DNA from: a virus
Reading direction: 5' to 3' (one strand)
Length of the DNA: 30,266 bases
Virus record (IMG/VR): IMGVR_UViG_3300028569_000121
Span: 1 to 30,266 of that record
In this document: positions 1-11,500 of the stretch, piece after piece
Numbering within the stretch: the stretch's first letter is position 1
How the letters are laid out: each line of letters starts with the position of its first letter
Position numbers and translations under genes: made by a program
Notes under the pieces: generated by a model
Seen by the model: the letters and a program-made list of their open reading frames with translations, nothing else
The model's database searches: none
Told to the model about the DNA's origin: nothing

Positions 1-550
1 TAGCAATGTTATTAGAATATATTTCAGCACCTAAAAAGTTACCATTAGCCGAGATAGCTCTAGTAGGCGAAACAACTTCTAGACCTATATTTCTTCCATA
101 GGAAGAAATAGCAATGTTATTAGAAAAAATGTCAGCACCTAAAAAGTTACCATTAGCCGAGATAGCTCTAATAAAAGAATTTACATCCAGTCCTATAAAA
201 CCAGCATTTGCTGATATAGCTCTAACTGGAGAAGCAAAACTCGAACCTAAGAGCCAAGAATATGAAGATAATCCTAAAAATTCGGAAAATACTTGAATAC
301 CATCGTTCGTACCTTGTATGAAAAGTCCTTCTTTTCCACCTATAGCACAAATTGATGTATTATTTGAATAAAAATGACCAGCATACGAACTTAGAGGCGC
401 AACGGCACTTAAAGATCCTGATAAAATAAATTCACCCAAAAAAGGTTCATTTACGCTTGCTATGGGATCATGTCCAGCATCAGGTATATTTATATTTGTA
501 TAGGTGTGATGATTTCGTCTGTGGTATTTAGAATGGTATCGATTGCTCAT
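1..550 (-). CDS. Repeat-built fibre-like protein, N-terminal part (runs off left edge)
   Basis: I translated this from the minus strand: an ATG at 548-550 opens a frame that has no stop down to base 1, so the C-terminus lies outside the window. The N-terminus is basic and His-rich (MSNRYHSKYHRRNHHTYT). From about residue 110 it consists of imperfect 17-19-residue repeats of the type RAISANGNFLGAxIxSNNI, alternating hydrophobic residues with Gly and Asn as in beta-solenoid fibre shafts. The repeat is also present as DNA at 3-62 and 111-170. It lies downstream of the baseplate and tail block on the same strand, so a tail fibre or adhesin is the most likely role. No family is recognised. Unlike most genes here it has a leader of about 70 bases with a purine-rich stretch (TTGAGAAC) just before the ATG. 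Confidence 0.8.
   Translation of the reverse strand, partial: MSNRYHSKYHRRNHHTYTNINIPDAGHDPIASVNEPFLGEFILSGSLSAVAPLSSYAGHFYSNNTSICAIGGKEGLFIQGTNDGIQVFSEFLGLSSYSWLLGSSFASPVRAISANAGFIGLDVNSFIRAISANGNFLGADIFSNNIAISSYGRNIGLEVVSPTRAISANGNFLGAEIYSNNIA
3..170. repeat. Direct repeat of about 60 bp inside the fibre-like gene
   Basis: Bases 3-62 and 111-170 are nearly identical, differing at about three positions near TATATTTC versus AAAATGTC. The spacing is 108 bp, a multiple of 3, so the copies encode the same protein repeat. A more diverged copy (ISANAGFIGLD) follows at about 175-223. Recent in-frame duplication of a fibre-shaft unit explains it. Confidence 0.85.
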
Positions 551-583
551 ATGTTCTCAAGTCTCATCAAAAAATGTGTTCTT

Positions 584-599
584 CGGTTTTTTAAAACCG
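584..599 (-). terminator. Weak hairpin between the 1052-residue gene and the fibre-like gene
   Basis: CGGTTT and AAACCG can pair around a 4-base loop. On the minus strand the hairpin is followed by AAGAACACATTTTTTG, so the T-run lies about 10 bases away, which is poor for an intrinsic terminator. It could instead be a leader hairpin of the downstream gene, since it falls between a promoter-like element at 623-630 and the ATG at 550. Confidence 0.3.
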
Positions 600-622
600 T
601 GAATACTATTATTGAACAGAAA

Positions 623-630
623 TACTTATT
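623..630 (-). promoter_or_regulatory. Late-promoter-like element AATAAGTA upstream of the fibre-like gene
   Basis: The minus strand reads AATAAGTA, matching the element seen before several head genes here, but it lies 72 bases before the ATG at 550 rather than 5-14. The sequence around it is very AT-rich, so a chance match is possible. Confidence 0.3.
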
Positions 631-658
631 TATTTTATTAATATTAAATTAATTTTTT

Positions 659-3600
659 TTATTTATTTTTTATTCCTGATATTTTAACTATTCCTTTTGC
701 TCCGTTACCACCTGACCATGCTAATGGATTTGATCTATCATTAAATCCAGCTCCTCCACCGCCGCCGCCATTACCGTTACCACCACTTCCGGTTCCTTTG
801 TTGCCGCCACCACCGCCAGAACCAGCTGGGTTACTACCACCGCTACCACCATTGCCGCTAGAATTATCTTTTTTACCACTATCGCCACGATTACCTGCCC
901 CGCCAGATGGACTTCCGCCACCGCCTCCCCATCCACCATCACCGCTTTTACCGGGATTGCCGCCGCCACCGCCATTAGCTCTAATAGATCCTATTTGGGA
1001 ATGTCCACCAGCATTTCCACCATTTTTAGTACCTCTTCCAGATGCTTGACCCCCTCCTCCACCTGATCCAACAGTTACCGCTAATACTTGTCCAGCTGTA
1101 ACAGCAATGTTTCCGGTAGCATATCCACCAGCACCGCCGCCACCGCCGCCTCCCCCATCTCCTACTTCTTGTCCGGTTCCGCCTCCTCCACCGCCGCCAA
1201 CAACTACTACTGCTATAGAAGTACAACCAGCTGGAACTGTAAACGATCCATTACTATTAAAATTTTGAGTAAATTCTATTTTTGGTATCGGAGTATTAGT
1301 AGGTGTTCTGGTTGGTGTATTAGTAGGTGTATTGGTTGGTGTGAGAGGTATGGTGTTAGTTGGTGTCGGTGTGGGTGTAAATGTAGGATGATTGGTAGGA
1401 GTAGGTGTTCCTGTAGGAGTAGGTGTTCCTGTAGGAGTAGGTGTTCCTGTAGGAGTAGGTGTAAGCGTAGGTGTTCTTGTTGGTGTACCTGTTGGTGTAA
1501 CAGTAGGAGTGTTTGTAGGAGTTCCTGTAGGTGTTGGCGTAGGTGTAGATGTAGGCGTTAGTGTTGGTGTTGACGTTGGGGTTGGTGTACGAGTTGGGGT
1601 TGATGTAGGCGTTGGTGTACTAGTGGGTGTGTGTGTAGGTGTACGTGTAGGAGTATTAGTAGGAGTATTAGTAGGAGTAGGAGTTGGTGTGGGGGTAGAT
1701 GTTGGTCTTATTGTTATTACAAAAGTCGGTGATGGTATAACTATAGGATTTTCTTCTATGGTATTTAATACATCAGAAGCTTTTCCTTGGCAGCATGTAG
1801 AATTAGCAAGTTCCCATTTTTTAGTTGGCGCATAAACTACCGGAAAATTTTCTTTTAGTTCTTTATAAGTAATAGGATTAACGTTACAAATTTTTATAAC
1901 AGGTAAACTTAAATTATAAGATGCCATAGCTTTCCACGACCAACAAAATGGACTTTCGCAAGTATCTCTTTGTATTTTAACAACTTCTTCGGATTGTATA
2001 CTTAAAAAATTGTTTAATGTTGTTAATGCTTGATGTAATTTTTTAAACTCTCTGTTAAAGACTTGTGGAATATGTAATTCGTTTACACCTATTTTAATAT
2101 TTTCTTGTTCCACGTCACCATCAAAGTACGGTAAGTTGTAAAATGAAATAGGTTGTTTGGTATAAAAGGTTACCAAATTACCTCTCGAAAATTCAGTGGT
2201 TAAAATAAATTTAGAATCCAATGAATCTCTATATTTTTTAATATTTTGACATATTCTTAATAATGACCTATTATAATTTAATTCCGATGCAAATTCATCA
2301 GAATTTAATAATAATTCATCTTTTTTCCAATATGATTTCGATAAACCTTCACCTATACCATAATATTTTACAATTTCATTTATTTTAAAAATAAAAAGGT
2401 TTGATGCCAATAAAATTGAACGGTTTTTGGCTTTTTTGATACTATTAATAGTATAATCACTTTGAAATGAATTCAAAAATATTCCGGTTGTTGTAAATTT
2501 ATTTATTATGGTTCTATCGGATAGAATATAAAAAAATTCACCAGCTTCGTCAAATGTTATCTGAGCATTATCAACATATTCTAATATATTAGATAAATTG
2601 ATATTATATAGATAATTTTCAGATTCGCTGTCAAAAATATATACGTTTTTATCAGATGTTAATAAATATATCAATCCGGTTGTCGGATGTATATCAAAAT
2701 GTAACCAATTTACATTGTCTAGTTCTGAAAATTCATAAGTTTTAACCCAAACTAAATACTCGGTAAATTGTTTAATACATTTATTATTATAATCTAATAC
2801 ATAGACATTTTTATTGTAATATTTGATATAAGAAGGATTATCAAACTTAGATATATCTTTTTTATAACCAAATCCGCCAACATCTACCGTGTTATATATA
2901 TATGAAAGACCTATAGATATGTCTAAATATATTCTATACACTCTATTGGTTATATTATCAGCCGCGTAAATGTATTTACCTGTATCATCTATGTCTATAG
3001 AGACTATATTTTTAAAATCTTTATACAATTCTTCCTCGTTTACAAAATTTATAATTTTTGGTATTTTACCACCAGACAAATACATTAGTTTTGAATCGTT
3101 TAATACTATTAAATCATCATTTTTTTCAACAACATCATATATATTCGTAAATTTTGATATTGTAATATTCGATATAGCATCTCTGATGTTGTTATAAATA
3201 TTATTAGTGTCATTAAAATCGGAATTGTAATTGGCTGTATGCCATGTTATACCATTTGTTGGATTAAATGCATCACATCCTAGCCATCCGTATAAATCAT
3301 AAGGAAAATCTATTTTTAATGTTCGGGAATTATATATCAAATACTGTAAATTGTCATATAATCTTGAAATAGCTGTATTAAAAATATCAACATTTCCGTA
3401 TTCGTTAGGTTGTATATCAATTTGATCTATCGTATAAGGTAATGTTAATTCGGTTTCATCTAACATACGAATATCTTCTTGATTATATGAAGGCCATTCT
3501 AAAAATACTCTAATTGGTTTATTTAAATATAACAAATCGGTAGATTTACCACTTTCGTATAATGCACTATATGTTATAGTAAACGTACCTTCGTACTCGT

Positions 3601-3817
3601 ATGTGTGATATAATATATCATTAATATTTGCAATTTTTGATGTATCGTCACCAAAATCTATAAAAACAGTTTTTATATTGTCGTTAAAATCGTTATCGAT
3701 ATACCCAAATTCAAAAAATATGTCTTTATTCGCTAAAGAATAATAAGAAGATACAAAAATTTCTAATTCATCCGATAACCCATAAGTTTTAATTTCTTGG
3801 TAATAACCATTTGCCAT
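659..3817 (-). CDS. Large tail or baseplate protein: PKD-like domain, beta-propeller-like repeats, Thr/Pro linker, poly-Gly tip
   Basis: The protein has 1052 residues. Residues about 30-90 look like a PKD fold (FIDFGDDTS, then [12 protein letters not shown]). Residues about 230-482 carry repeated strands of the NHL or propeller type ([33 protein letters not shown]). Residues about 698-847 are an almost pure Thr-Pro repeat linker. Residues about 850-1052 begin [19 protein letters not shown] and then run as Gly-rich loops, as in glycine-rich phage adhesin domains. Poly-glycine sandwiches form the tip of gp38-type receptor-binding adhesins of T-even phages, so a surface-exposed binding role is plausible. 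It follows the baseplate genes on the same strand and has a TATAAATA element just before its ATG. No whole-length family is recognised. The Gly-rich end is much richer in G+C than the rest of the gene. Confidence 0.85.
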   Translation of the reverse strand: MANGYYQEIKTYGLSDELEIFVSSYYSLANKDIFFEFGYIDNDFNDNIKTVFIDFGDDTSKIANINDILYHTYEYEGTFTITYSALYESGKSTDLLYLNKPIRVFLEWPSYNQEDIRMLDETELTLPYTIDQIDIQPNEYGNVDIFNTAISRLYDNLQYLIYNSRTLKIDFPYDLYGWLGCDAFNPTNGITWHTANYNSDFNDTNNIYNNIRDAISNITISKFTNIYDVVEKNDDLIVLNDSKLMYLSGGKIPKIINFVNEEELYKDFKNIVSIDIDDTGKYIYAADNITNRVYRIYLDISIGLSYIYNTVDVGGFGYKKDISKFDNPSYIKYYNKNVYVLDYNNKCIKQFTEYLVWVKTYEFSELDNVNWLHFDIHPTTGLIYLLTSDKNVYIFDSESENYLYNINLSNILEYVDNAQITFDEAGEFFYILSDRTIINKFTTTGIFLNSFQSDYTINSIKKAKNRSILLASNLFIFKINEIVKYYGIGEGLSKSYWKKDELLLNSDEFASELNYNRSLLRICQNIKKYRDSLDSKFILTTEFSRGNLVTFYTKQPISFYNLPYFDGDVEQENIKIGVNELHIPQVFNREFKKLHQALTTLNNFLSIQSEEVVKIQRDTCESPFCWSWKAMASYNLSLPVIKICNVNPITYKELKENFPVVYAPTKKWELANSTCCQGKASDVLNTIEENPIVIPSPTFVITIRPTSTPTPTPTPTNTPTNTPTRTPTHTPTSTPTPTSTPTRTPTPTSTPTLTPTSTPTPTPTGTPTNTPTVTPTGTPTRTPTLTPTPTGTPTPTGTPTPTGTPTPTNHPTFTPTPTPTNTIPLTPTNTPTNTPTRTPTNTPIPKIEFTQNFNSNGSFTVPAGCTSIAVVVVGGGGGGGTGQEVGDGGGGGGGGAGGYATGNIAVTAGQVLAVTVGSGGGGGQASGRGTKNGGNAGGHSQIGSIRANGGGGGNPGKSGDGGWGGGGGSPSGGAGNRGDSGKKDNSSGNGGSGGSNPAGSGGGGGNKGTGSGGNGNGGGGGGAGFNDRSNPLAWSGGNGAKGIVKISGIKNK
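1282..1725. repeat. Thr/Pro-coding tandem repeat array, copy 1
   Basis: The plus strand is a run of GT-rich hexamers (such as GTAGGT, GTTGGT, GTAGGA) that read as Thr-Pro pairs on the minus strand. Three perfect 18-bp units (GTAGGAGTAGGTGTTCCT) lie at 1395-1448. Unit lengths are multiples of 6, so gain or loss of units keeps the frame. Confidence 0.9.
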
Positions 3818-3823
3818 ATTAAA

Positions 3824-3831
3824 TATTTATA
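3824..3831 (-). promoter_or_regulatory. T4-type late promoter TATAAATA before the 1052-residue gene
   Basis: The minus strand carries an exact match to the T4 late promoter consensus, six bases before the ATG at 3815-3817. With T4 geometry transcription would start essentially at the start codon. Confidence 0.6.
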
Positions 3832-3843
3832 TCCTCTAATTAA

Positions 3844-6800
3844 TTATATACTGCTAATAAATGCATCATCTAATATTTTAGCATCGATTAATTCGTCTAC
3901 GGTTTTCCATAATTCTTTATTTTCGTATGATGGGTAATTTTTAAACGTTTCGGCTGGTATGGTTTTTTTAATATTAGCTTCAGCATAAATGTATAAAGTA
4001 TCTATTTTTTTATCAGAAATTGTTAAAAGATCTAAAGAATTTCCAATATTTAATTCAAAAACATTATATTTTCCGGTTTTAGCTTCTATTATTTTTGAAA
4101 AAGTCCAATATTTTGTTGATAATGTGTATGTTATTGTGCTTAATTCCTCTATTATTTTAACCGGACTTTGTTTATAGTCTGGTAAAATAAACTGATCTAT
4201 TACTATTATTCTATTGTTTTTAATGTCAATAGAACTAAAAACTGATGAGAATGTAAAATTGAAAGTATCGAATGGTATAATTTTGGGAGATTTTTTAAAG
4301 TTTTCCATTTGAAAACCAACTTCAGCATTAAACGGTATAGATGTAAATGTTAAATTTTCCATATATAGATCAATTAACCCTTCTTCCGTTACTATTTTAT
4401 AAAAAATACCATTTTCTTTAGGGAAATATATAGAATCAAAAGCACTAACCGAAATAGTCATACCATATATCGATTTTAGTTCAGTCGATTCCGGTATTTT
4501 TAATAAACCTTCTTGTGTAAATAATATATCTCCGGTTGAATATTCATATTGTGTAGCTTCTTTATCAGCACTTACATAAAAATTATAAGTTTCTGATTTT
4601 TTATTTTCATAGGTTAAAGGATGTATAGAATATATAAAATTTTCATTATCTGTAAAATTTATATAAGGCGTTTCAGGTGTCCAGTAATACTCTGGATATA
4701 TAAGTAAATTTAAAGGTTTATAAAAACTTGATTCTGGTAATGAATTAATATATAATACTTTTGTAAATGTATGTGGTTTGTTCCATGTAGGAATATATAT
4801 ATTTTCTATTGTTACTTTTATATAGTTTAATTCCCAATTTAATGAATTATATATTTCATAGTGATCGACTTGATCTATTCCAGTTATACTTTGATAAAAA
4901 CCAAGATCATCAAAAAATTCCCATTTTATGTTATCATAACTGTCCAAAAATTTAAAAATTGATGTTTCCGATTTATCGATTTTAAAGGTATAAACAGAAA
5001 AGTTGTTTAGTGGTCTTGTTAATATTGGTGTATTTTTTGTAGAATGTATAATATCTAGAGGATATAAATCATAATAAGTCTCAATGTTTAAATTGTATAA
5101 ATCTATATGTGGATAATCATCTACTGTAAATATATATTCCCCTATAAAATTATTTTTTTCATTAAACGCAAATGCTTTAACTTTTACTATATTTTCTATT
5201 GGAGCATAATTTATGTTTGGGCGTATAAAAAAACTCAAACTACTTAAATTTTGAATTGTATCGGTTTCTCCGCACGAATATATAGTCCCGTCAAGTTTTA
5301 ATGCTGTTATAGGTTGATATTGGGAATCCGTTATATCGCCATATTCCCAAATCCAATATATTGAAAAGTCGTTTGGTAAATCTAATAATACATTTGATTC
5401 TGATATGTAAGAAGCAATATCAATATTTCTTATTTGTTTTTGATTATCTAACTCGTATAAAGGAGCTACTGTAAAAATACCTTCTTTTAATAAATCGAAC
5501 AATGTATAATCTATAATCAATTCTGGATACTGATTATATTTTTCAGAATACCCTATAATTTTTATTTGGTTATCAACGTAACCCGATACGAAAACAGTAG
5601 ATGTATAATCTTTAACATATACTAAATTTTCGTCTTGATTTATATACGTTATATCATTATTAACAGGGTCTTTAATATAAAGTACAACATTATCTGATTG
5701 TGGTTCAATTTTCCATGATATATTAGTGTTTTCTAAATCGTCAGCAATGCTTATTAGTTCAATTTCTATATTGTTGGATGTTTCATTCTTATTTTTTAAA
5801 AATATTTTATCGTATATATTAGAATCGTTTGTAATATTTTCAGATAATACAATTTTAGTCTTATAAAACGATTCTAAGAATCCGGAATATGTTGATAATT
5901 TAGGAATTATTTCAAAGGCTACTTCTCCAAATGTACTATTTGGATATTCTATGTATAATAAACAACCACTAGTAGCATTTATCCAATCAAGATCATATAT
6001 ATTATAAGGTATTTTTTCTTCACTGTAATAACAAGATAGATAAGGTTTTAACTCGTTCGATAAATTTAAAAATTCATATTTAATTAAATCTAATCCTCCA
6101 TATGTTTCTAAATCTAATATAGATAGATGGTACTCTGAAAATAAATATGTTGATATTTTAACATATTCCGTGTCAAAATCTACAATTTTAGATGTTATAT
6201 CATAATTAAGACTGTATCCTTCTACGTAATTATCATATAACCTATTATCTATTTTATAAACACTAATACTATTATATAAAACAATATCAGATGTAAAATT
6301 TTCATTATAAGAACTAATGCTTATATTGTATAAAAAATTAACATTCGTATCAAATGTACTAATTACATTGTAGTATGTTTGCGGTGATGCCATTTGAAAC
6401 GCAAAGGAACTAAGAACATTGTTATATGTCAACCCATTCAAGTATGCTCCGGTTGATTTAAATTCATTTAAAAATAATATTTCGCTTGTTGTTTTAGCAT
6501 ATGTTGAATATATACCACCAAACGAATTTGCACTTGCTGTTAATTCTGAATAATTTGTGCCAGTAGCAATTTGTTGGTCTATGCATACCCACACACCGCT
6601 TAATGTTATACCAGTTGATATATATTCGTTATCGTGATACACTGAAGATGTAATTTCAGCATAATTTGAATATGGTTCACCTAGATTATAAATAATACCC
6701 GTTAATTCGGGTGTGTTGGTTGCCGTTATAGTTTTAACATTATTTACAAAATATGATTTACTATCATATGTACTAATTTGTTGTACAAAGGTATCGTTAT

Positions 6801-8517
6801 AATAATCTGTAGATGTATTGTATATTCCTGATGTTACGTATATTTTATTATTTAAACTTATAGTGTTACCGTTATATTTATAAAACGAAGAATCTGAATA
6901 ATCAAACCCTAAATCAAAAATAATAGATGTTAATCCGTCGAATGACGATGATGATAAATATTTATAATCGGATAATATAAGTATACCGCTTAATGTTACG
7001 CCTTTAGTTTTATAAAATGGAGTGTCATATGCTACATCTATATTATAAGATATTTCACTGTATTTTTCATTTACATTTAAAATAGTATTTTTTATAGTAT
7101 CAGTCGAATATGCTGATATTTCTACAATTTCGTTTAAAATGTATTCCGTATACGAACTTAATGAGCTTAATAATACACCAGTAGATTTATAAAACGAATC
7201 GTCTACCGGATAATTTTCGTGTGAAAATTTAATATACGTATCGTCTGTAAAAAAAGGATCACTAAAATAATCGTAAATTTTTTGAAAAATTATATCATTA
7301 CTACTACCGTCAAACATTAATGTTGAGCTTATATTAAAAAAATCTGAAAAAGCTTTGTATTTTAAATTAAAATTGTAATAATGCGGAGGATATTTTAAAT
7401 CTAATGTTATTTCGTTTACATCATCGCTAAAAAATTCTTGATTTATATCCATTATACTTTCATTGTTTTTGAAAGTTATAATAGTATCTAAAACGTTTTC
7501 ATCTGTAACTTTAATTTTGTCTGAATCGGATATATATCTTATACCCAAATATGAGTCTGGAACGCCTGTTATTTTTTCGGTATTACTATAGTATTCGAAG
7601 TATGTATCGGATGGTGTTATGCTTGCATATAACCAGCTATCATTAGAATCTGATGGGTTATTATAGATATAAAAATGTTGTTTATCATTATCATTGTTAT
7701 AATTATAACGATATCCGTTAAAATTAAAAAAATCATTATCTTCGTTGTTATAATACGAAGATTCGCTTATGATATCGTCAGTTGTTAAAACATAATGTTT
7801 ATTTGTTAAATATATGCTATTTTTTTTGATTTGTGTATAGGGGTTTTCTAAAAATACACCATAAGAACTAGGATTAAATGCAGTTGTAAAATTTATTATT
7901 TTTCTATTAAAAAATTTTTCGGTTCCTTTAACTTCGTATTTTAATCTTAAATCAAAAGGCAAATTATATTCTTGTTTCGACTCATAGCTTTCTTTATCAT
8001 TTTTGTATACAGCCAAAGCATCGTTTATAAAATTATTTGATTGAAAAAATACAGGATCTTTTCCTAATATTACAGCTGATAACTTTATCCGCCAACCGAT
8101 TTCCAATTTCTCGATAGATATTGGTTTGAAAAATAATCTTTTTGGGTTTATATAAAAACCTTTAACAATATTATCAGATTCTATACCAAAAACATTAAAA
8201 ACGGAATATGGATATAGTTCTCTATGATTCGGTGCGTAATAAAAACTTAAAGGTGTAACATCTTTGAATAAATTTAAAGTGTGTTTATTCGAATAAGAAT
8301 CATAATCTTTATATATAGATCCATATTCATAATCTATTAATGAATTTTTTGAATATATACCATAATCTATAGAAGGGTTTCCATATACCGGAAAATATAT
8401 ATATACTGGTTTTGATATCGCTTCAATATTTTCGGTTATTGGTGAAAATGTATATTTTTCGTTGGGCCAATTTCCAATTTCATTATAATCAAAACTTTTA
8501 ATATATTCCATTTGCAT
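3844..8517 (-). CDS. Giant tail or baseplate-associated protein of unknown family (1557 residues)
   Basis: The start ATG is at 8515-8517; a second ATG two codons later (MQM) is equally possible, since neither has a Shine-Dalgarno sequence. The protein is rich in Tyr, Ser, Asn and Asp, with no signal peptide or membrane segment evident. Residues about 435-700 contain a degenerate repeat with cores like SFYKSTGVLLSSL, PFYKTKGVTLSGI, SFYKYNGNTISLN, EYISTGITLSGV and EFKSTGAYLNGL at spacings of roughly 45-90 residues. A PKD-like stretch (YWIWEYGDITDS) occurs near residue 1060. It lies between two other large tail-type proteins downstream of gp25 and gp6, which in T4-like phages is where the large wedge proteins gp7 and gp8 lie. 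I cannot assign it to either from sequence. Confidence 0.85.
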   Translation of the reverse strand: MQMEYIKSFDYNEIGNWPNEKYTFSPITENIEAISKPVYIYFPVYGNPSIDYGIYSKNSLIDYEYGSIYKDYDSYSNKHTLNLFKDVTPLSFYYAPNHRELYPYSVFNVFGIESDNIVKGFYINPKRLFFKPISIEKLEIGWRIKLSAVILGKDPVFFQSNNFINDALAVYKNDKESYESKQEYNLPFDLRLKYEVKGTEKFFNRKIINFTTAFNPSSYGVFLENPYTQIKKNSIYLTNKHYVLTTDDIISESSYYNNEDNDFFNFNGYRYNYNNDNDKQHFYIYNNPSDSNDSWLYASITPSDTYFEYYSNTEKITGVPDSYLGIRYISDSDKIKVTDENVLDTIITFKNNESIMDINQEFFSDDVNEITLDLKYPPHYYNFNLKYKAFSDFFNISSTLMFDGSSNDIIFQKIYDYFSDPFFTDDTYIKFSHENYPVDDSFYKSTGVLLSSLSSYTEYILNEIVEISAYSTDTIKNTILNVNEKYSEISYNIDVAYDTPFYKTKGVTLSGILILSDYKYLSSSSFDGLTSIIFDLGFDYSDSSFYKYNGNTISLNNKIYVTSGIYNTSTDYYNDTFVQQISTYDSKSYFVNNVKTITATNTPELTGIIYNLGEPYSNYAEITSSVYHDNEYISTGITLSGVWVCIDQQIATGTNYSELTASANSFGGIYSTYAKTTSEILFLNEFKSTGAYLNGLTYNNVLSSFAFQMASPQTYYNVISTFDTNVNFLYNISISSYNENFTSDIVLYNSISVYKIDNRLYDNYVEGYSLNYDITSKIVDFDTEYVKISTYLFSEYHLSILDLETYGGLDLIKYEFLNLSNELKPYLSCYYSEEKIPYNIYDLDWINATSGCLLYIEYPNSTFGEVAFEIIPKLSTYSGFLESFYKTKIVLSENITNDSNIYDKIFLKNKNETSNNIEIELISIADDLENTNISWKIEPQSDNVVLYIKDPVNNDITYINQDENLVYVKDYTSTVFVSGYVDNQIKIIGYSEKYNQYPELIIDYTLFDLLKEGIFTVAPLYELDNQKQIRNIDIASYISESNVLLDLPNDFSIYWIWEYGDITDSQYQPITALKLDGTIYSCGETDTIQNLSSLSFFIRPNINYAPIENIVKVKAFAFNEKNNFIGEYIFTVDDYPHIDLYNLNIETYYDLYPLDIIHSTKNTPILTRPLNNFSVYTFKIDKSETSIFKFLDSYDNIKWEFFDDLGFYQSITGIDQVDHYEIYNSLNWELNYIKVTIENIYIPTWNKPHTFTKVLYINSLPESSFYKPLNLLIYPEYYWTPETPYINFTDNENFIYSIHPLTYENKKSETYNFYVSADKEATQYEYSTGDILFTQEGLLKIPESTELKSIYGMTISVSAFDSIYFPKENGIFYKIVTEEGLIDLYMENLTFTSIPFNAEVGFQMENFKKSPKIIPFDTFNFTFSSVFSSIDIKNNRIIVIDQFILPDYKQSPVKIIEELSTITYTLSTKYWTFSKIIEAKTGKYNVFELNIGNSLDLLTISDKKIDTLYIYAEANIKKTIPAETFKNYPSYENKELWKTVDELIDAKILDDAFISSI

Positions 8518-8520
8518 TTT

Positions 8521-8543
8521 AACTATTTAGGTAAACTATTTAG
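8521..8543 (-). promoter_or_regulatory. Tandem late-promoter-like elements (two copies of CTAAATAGTT)
   Basis: Two copies lie about 13 bases apart on the minus strand. The nearer TAAATA core (8524-8529) ends six bases before the ATG at 8517, the farther one (8537-8542) 19 bases before it. They fill the gap between the 1309- and 1557-residue genes. Confidence 0.5.
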
Positions 8544-8546
8544 AGT

Positions 8547-11500
8547 TTAATTGAAAAAATCTAGTCCTTTGTGTATTTCGTAAGATAATAATGTATCGAG
8601 TATACCTTCATCTTTACTCCAATCTATATAAGATTCTGATAGTTTTGACGATATAGTGGTATTGTTGTTATCCCAATCTATTATATTATTTTTAAATTCT
8701 TTATCTTTCCATATATCACCAATATAAAAATCATAATCGACGTACCAATTTGAAGGATTTAGTCCTATAAAATAAGCCAAATCTGTTATATTATAAATAT
8801 TATTACCGCTTAATAATCCTGTAAAAACTATTTCATATTTTTTAGATATTTTTGTTTTTAATATCATAGGGATTCCAGCAGTAACCATAAAAGTTAAACT
8901 GTTTACTGGATTTTTTTCATTTAATAACTTATAAATATCTATTTCATCAAAAGATTGTGTACCCCACAAATATGATTCGCTTATACTAGCTATATCTAAA
9001 ATTCTCTTAATATCATTTGTAAAATTTAACTTAAAATCATCGTTTTCTTGTGATAATAATTGTGATAAACTGTATAGCTGGTCAATGTTACAAGTGTCAA
9101 TATCGGAATGATTTAAATTAAAATTAGATATCTTTTCATACGCCAAAACACCAAGATCGCTTCTTTTTTCTTCTCCAAATATAGTTTTAAAAAAAGTATC
9201 AAATAAAAATGTGCTTTCTTTGATAACAGGCATACCTGTACTATTTTTTATATATTCGGATAGATTAAATTTCTCTTTTATTTTATAAAAATCATAAGGA
9301 TTATCTTTATAAAAGTTTAAATTTTTACTTTGACCTTCTATATATATAGCGGACATACCGTGTATAGGTCTATCGAATAAATAATCAACATGTTGATTGA
9401 TATATTTATTCAGCCATTTGAACCCTGTAAAATCACCATTAGATTTTAAAGAATAACTTATCTGTCTTTTTTCTGTAACAACTTCACCTTTATGATTAAT
9501 CCAAAAATTAACACCTTTTCTTAGTGCTACTGGTAATTTTATTACAAAATTCATGGTCGTTGCATCATATACATATATATAGTTTTCTAATGTGTTTAAA
9601 ACATATACATAATCTCTGATATCTACAGCTATACCGTCAAATATAGTATAATCTGCGTTTTTTTCTGATACGTCATACCATTCTTTGGCATCATAAGGTA
9701 AATTTAATTTTTCATAATCATAGCTCAACCATGTTCTAATATTAAATCCAGTATTATTTTCAATTTTACCCATTCCATTATAATCATGTAAATACCATAA
9801 ATTTTGATATTGATCCAATGTTAAATGTGTAACACTTGGAAGATTTCTATAAGAACTTAATAAAATGCCGTCAGAATTTCTTTTTTCTATAAAAGTAGCC
9901 GATAAACTGTTATTAAAATAACCGCTTCTAGTTTCTACACCTTTAACCCAAAAATCGCCAACCGAATCGCATACTATTTCTTGTAATGATGTAAATTCGG
10001 GTAAATTTATACATGTTAATAGGTTTCCATCTGTGTCATATTTTATTAAAAACCCGCTTAATGGGTTTGAATAAGTTATCCATATATTATCATTAATATC
10101 AACATCTAATATGGTAGGTTCTATTAAATTTTGATCAGGGAAACTGTTAATAGCTTGTCGTAATTGAAAATTTTCGGATGTTGATATGTTAAAATAACCC
10201 GTTGTGTTTAATGGATGTATAGCAAATAAAAAATTACCATCTTTATCAAATTTTATGGTTGATACTGTATCGTATAACGTTACCCAAAAATCTTTTTTGC
10301 TGTTTAATACTATAGATGATGGTGTTGTCTGATAATCTACTAAATATCCCAAAATTTCTCTTTGTACAACCACATTCATATCTATAGTTTTTAAAATTTT
10401 ACCATTTGTGTTAGATATGGCGTAAATATTATTCATTTCCGAGTCTGCTACCCAAGAATGACAATAAGGAAAGGGTAACACTGCGAAGTAATCTACCCCA
10501 TGAAACCCAGAAAGATACATATTGGGTGTTGTTTCTAAATTTTCATTGGTTAAAATCGGAACATCGTAGGTCTGAACTTGTACAAAATTAGTAGATTTTT
10601 GACACGGTGTTAATTCTCCGGTATATAATAGTTTAGATATTGTCCCAGCTGTTGGGTTTGATACCCATATGTATGGATTGTTGTAAAATACTTTAAAATC
10701 GTTAGGTAGTGTTATATGAGCAGTAGAAGCTATGACTGATGTGAAGTCTTTATCGTAGTCTATTTTAAAAAATCCCTTATAATAACCAGCATCATAAAAG
10801 TTATCCACGTCTTTTTCATGAAATTCTAATTCGACGGGATTAAATGTTAAATTTTTATTATCTATATCAACAAATAAATCATTTTTTGGTGTGTCTATTG
10901 GATAATTTTTATTAAAGTATGTTTTATTCGGCTGATTTATTAATTCAAAAACCGGATCAAAGCAAAACTCCGAAAAATATTTCCTATCTTCAATATTAAT
11001 AAATAATGGTATTTTAGAATCTATCCATTTTGGGTTGGTAAAATCCGTTAACCCGTTTTCTGATAATCGTAACGTGTCAGGTATAGGTATAAATGTTACA
11101 TACGGTATACAATCATAAGCTAAACTGTTTGAATAACCGGGTACTATGGCGTTTGTAGTATCATAGTCAGATTTAACTGGTATAGCACTTGTTTGTAACG
11201 TTGCTATAATGGTCGTAACGGGATTTCTAGATTGAAAATTATTAAAATTGAACAAATCATCGACAAAAAAGAATTCAGCTTTACCCGTTATACCAACAAC
11301 TGTTCCGTTAGGGTCTAAATTACCATCGTTATCTATTTTAATTAAAGTGTCTTCTGTTTTTATATCTTCTATTACGTTCCCATCCAAATCCAAAAATCTC
11401 CATTCTGGTTTTACGAATCCCCATTTTGATGGATTTTCTTGATATCTATATGATTTAGAATACATAGCTGCTAAATCTATATAATGTGACCCTGTATCCA

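Noticed and set aside
470-652. Short plus-strand frame with a hydrophobic stretch
   Set aside because: It overlaps the start of the left-edge minus-strand fibre-like gene, has no promoter-like element before it, and its composition follows the AT-rich gap.
798-1226. Open frames on both strands encoding poly-Pro or Cys/Arg/Trp-rich products
   Set aside because: They are shadows of the Gly-rich end of the 1052-residue protein, whose codons give long open frames in other phases.
1392-1835. Plus-strand open frame encoding a Val-Gly repeat protein (VGVGVPVGV), and a similar one at 22318-22905
   Set aside because: They are the antisense of the Thr/Pro repeats; the minus-strand frames continue into clear flanking domains, while these have no start context and no non-repeat domain.
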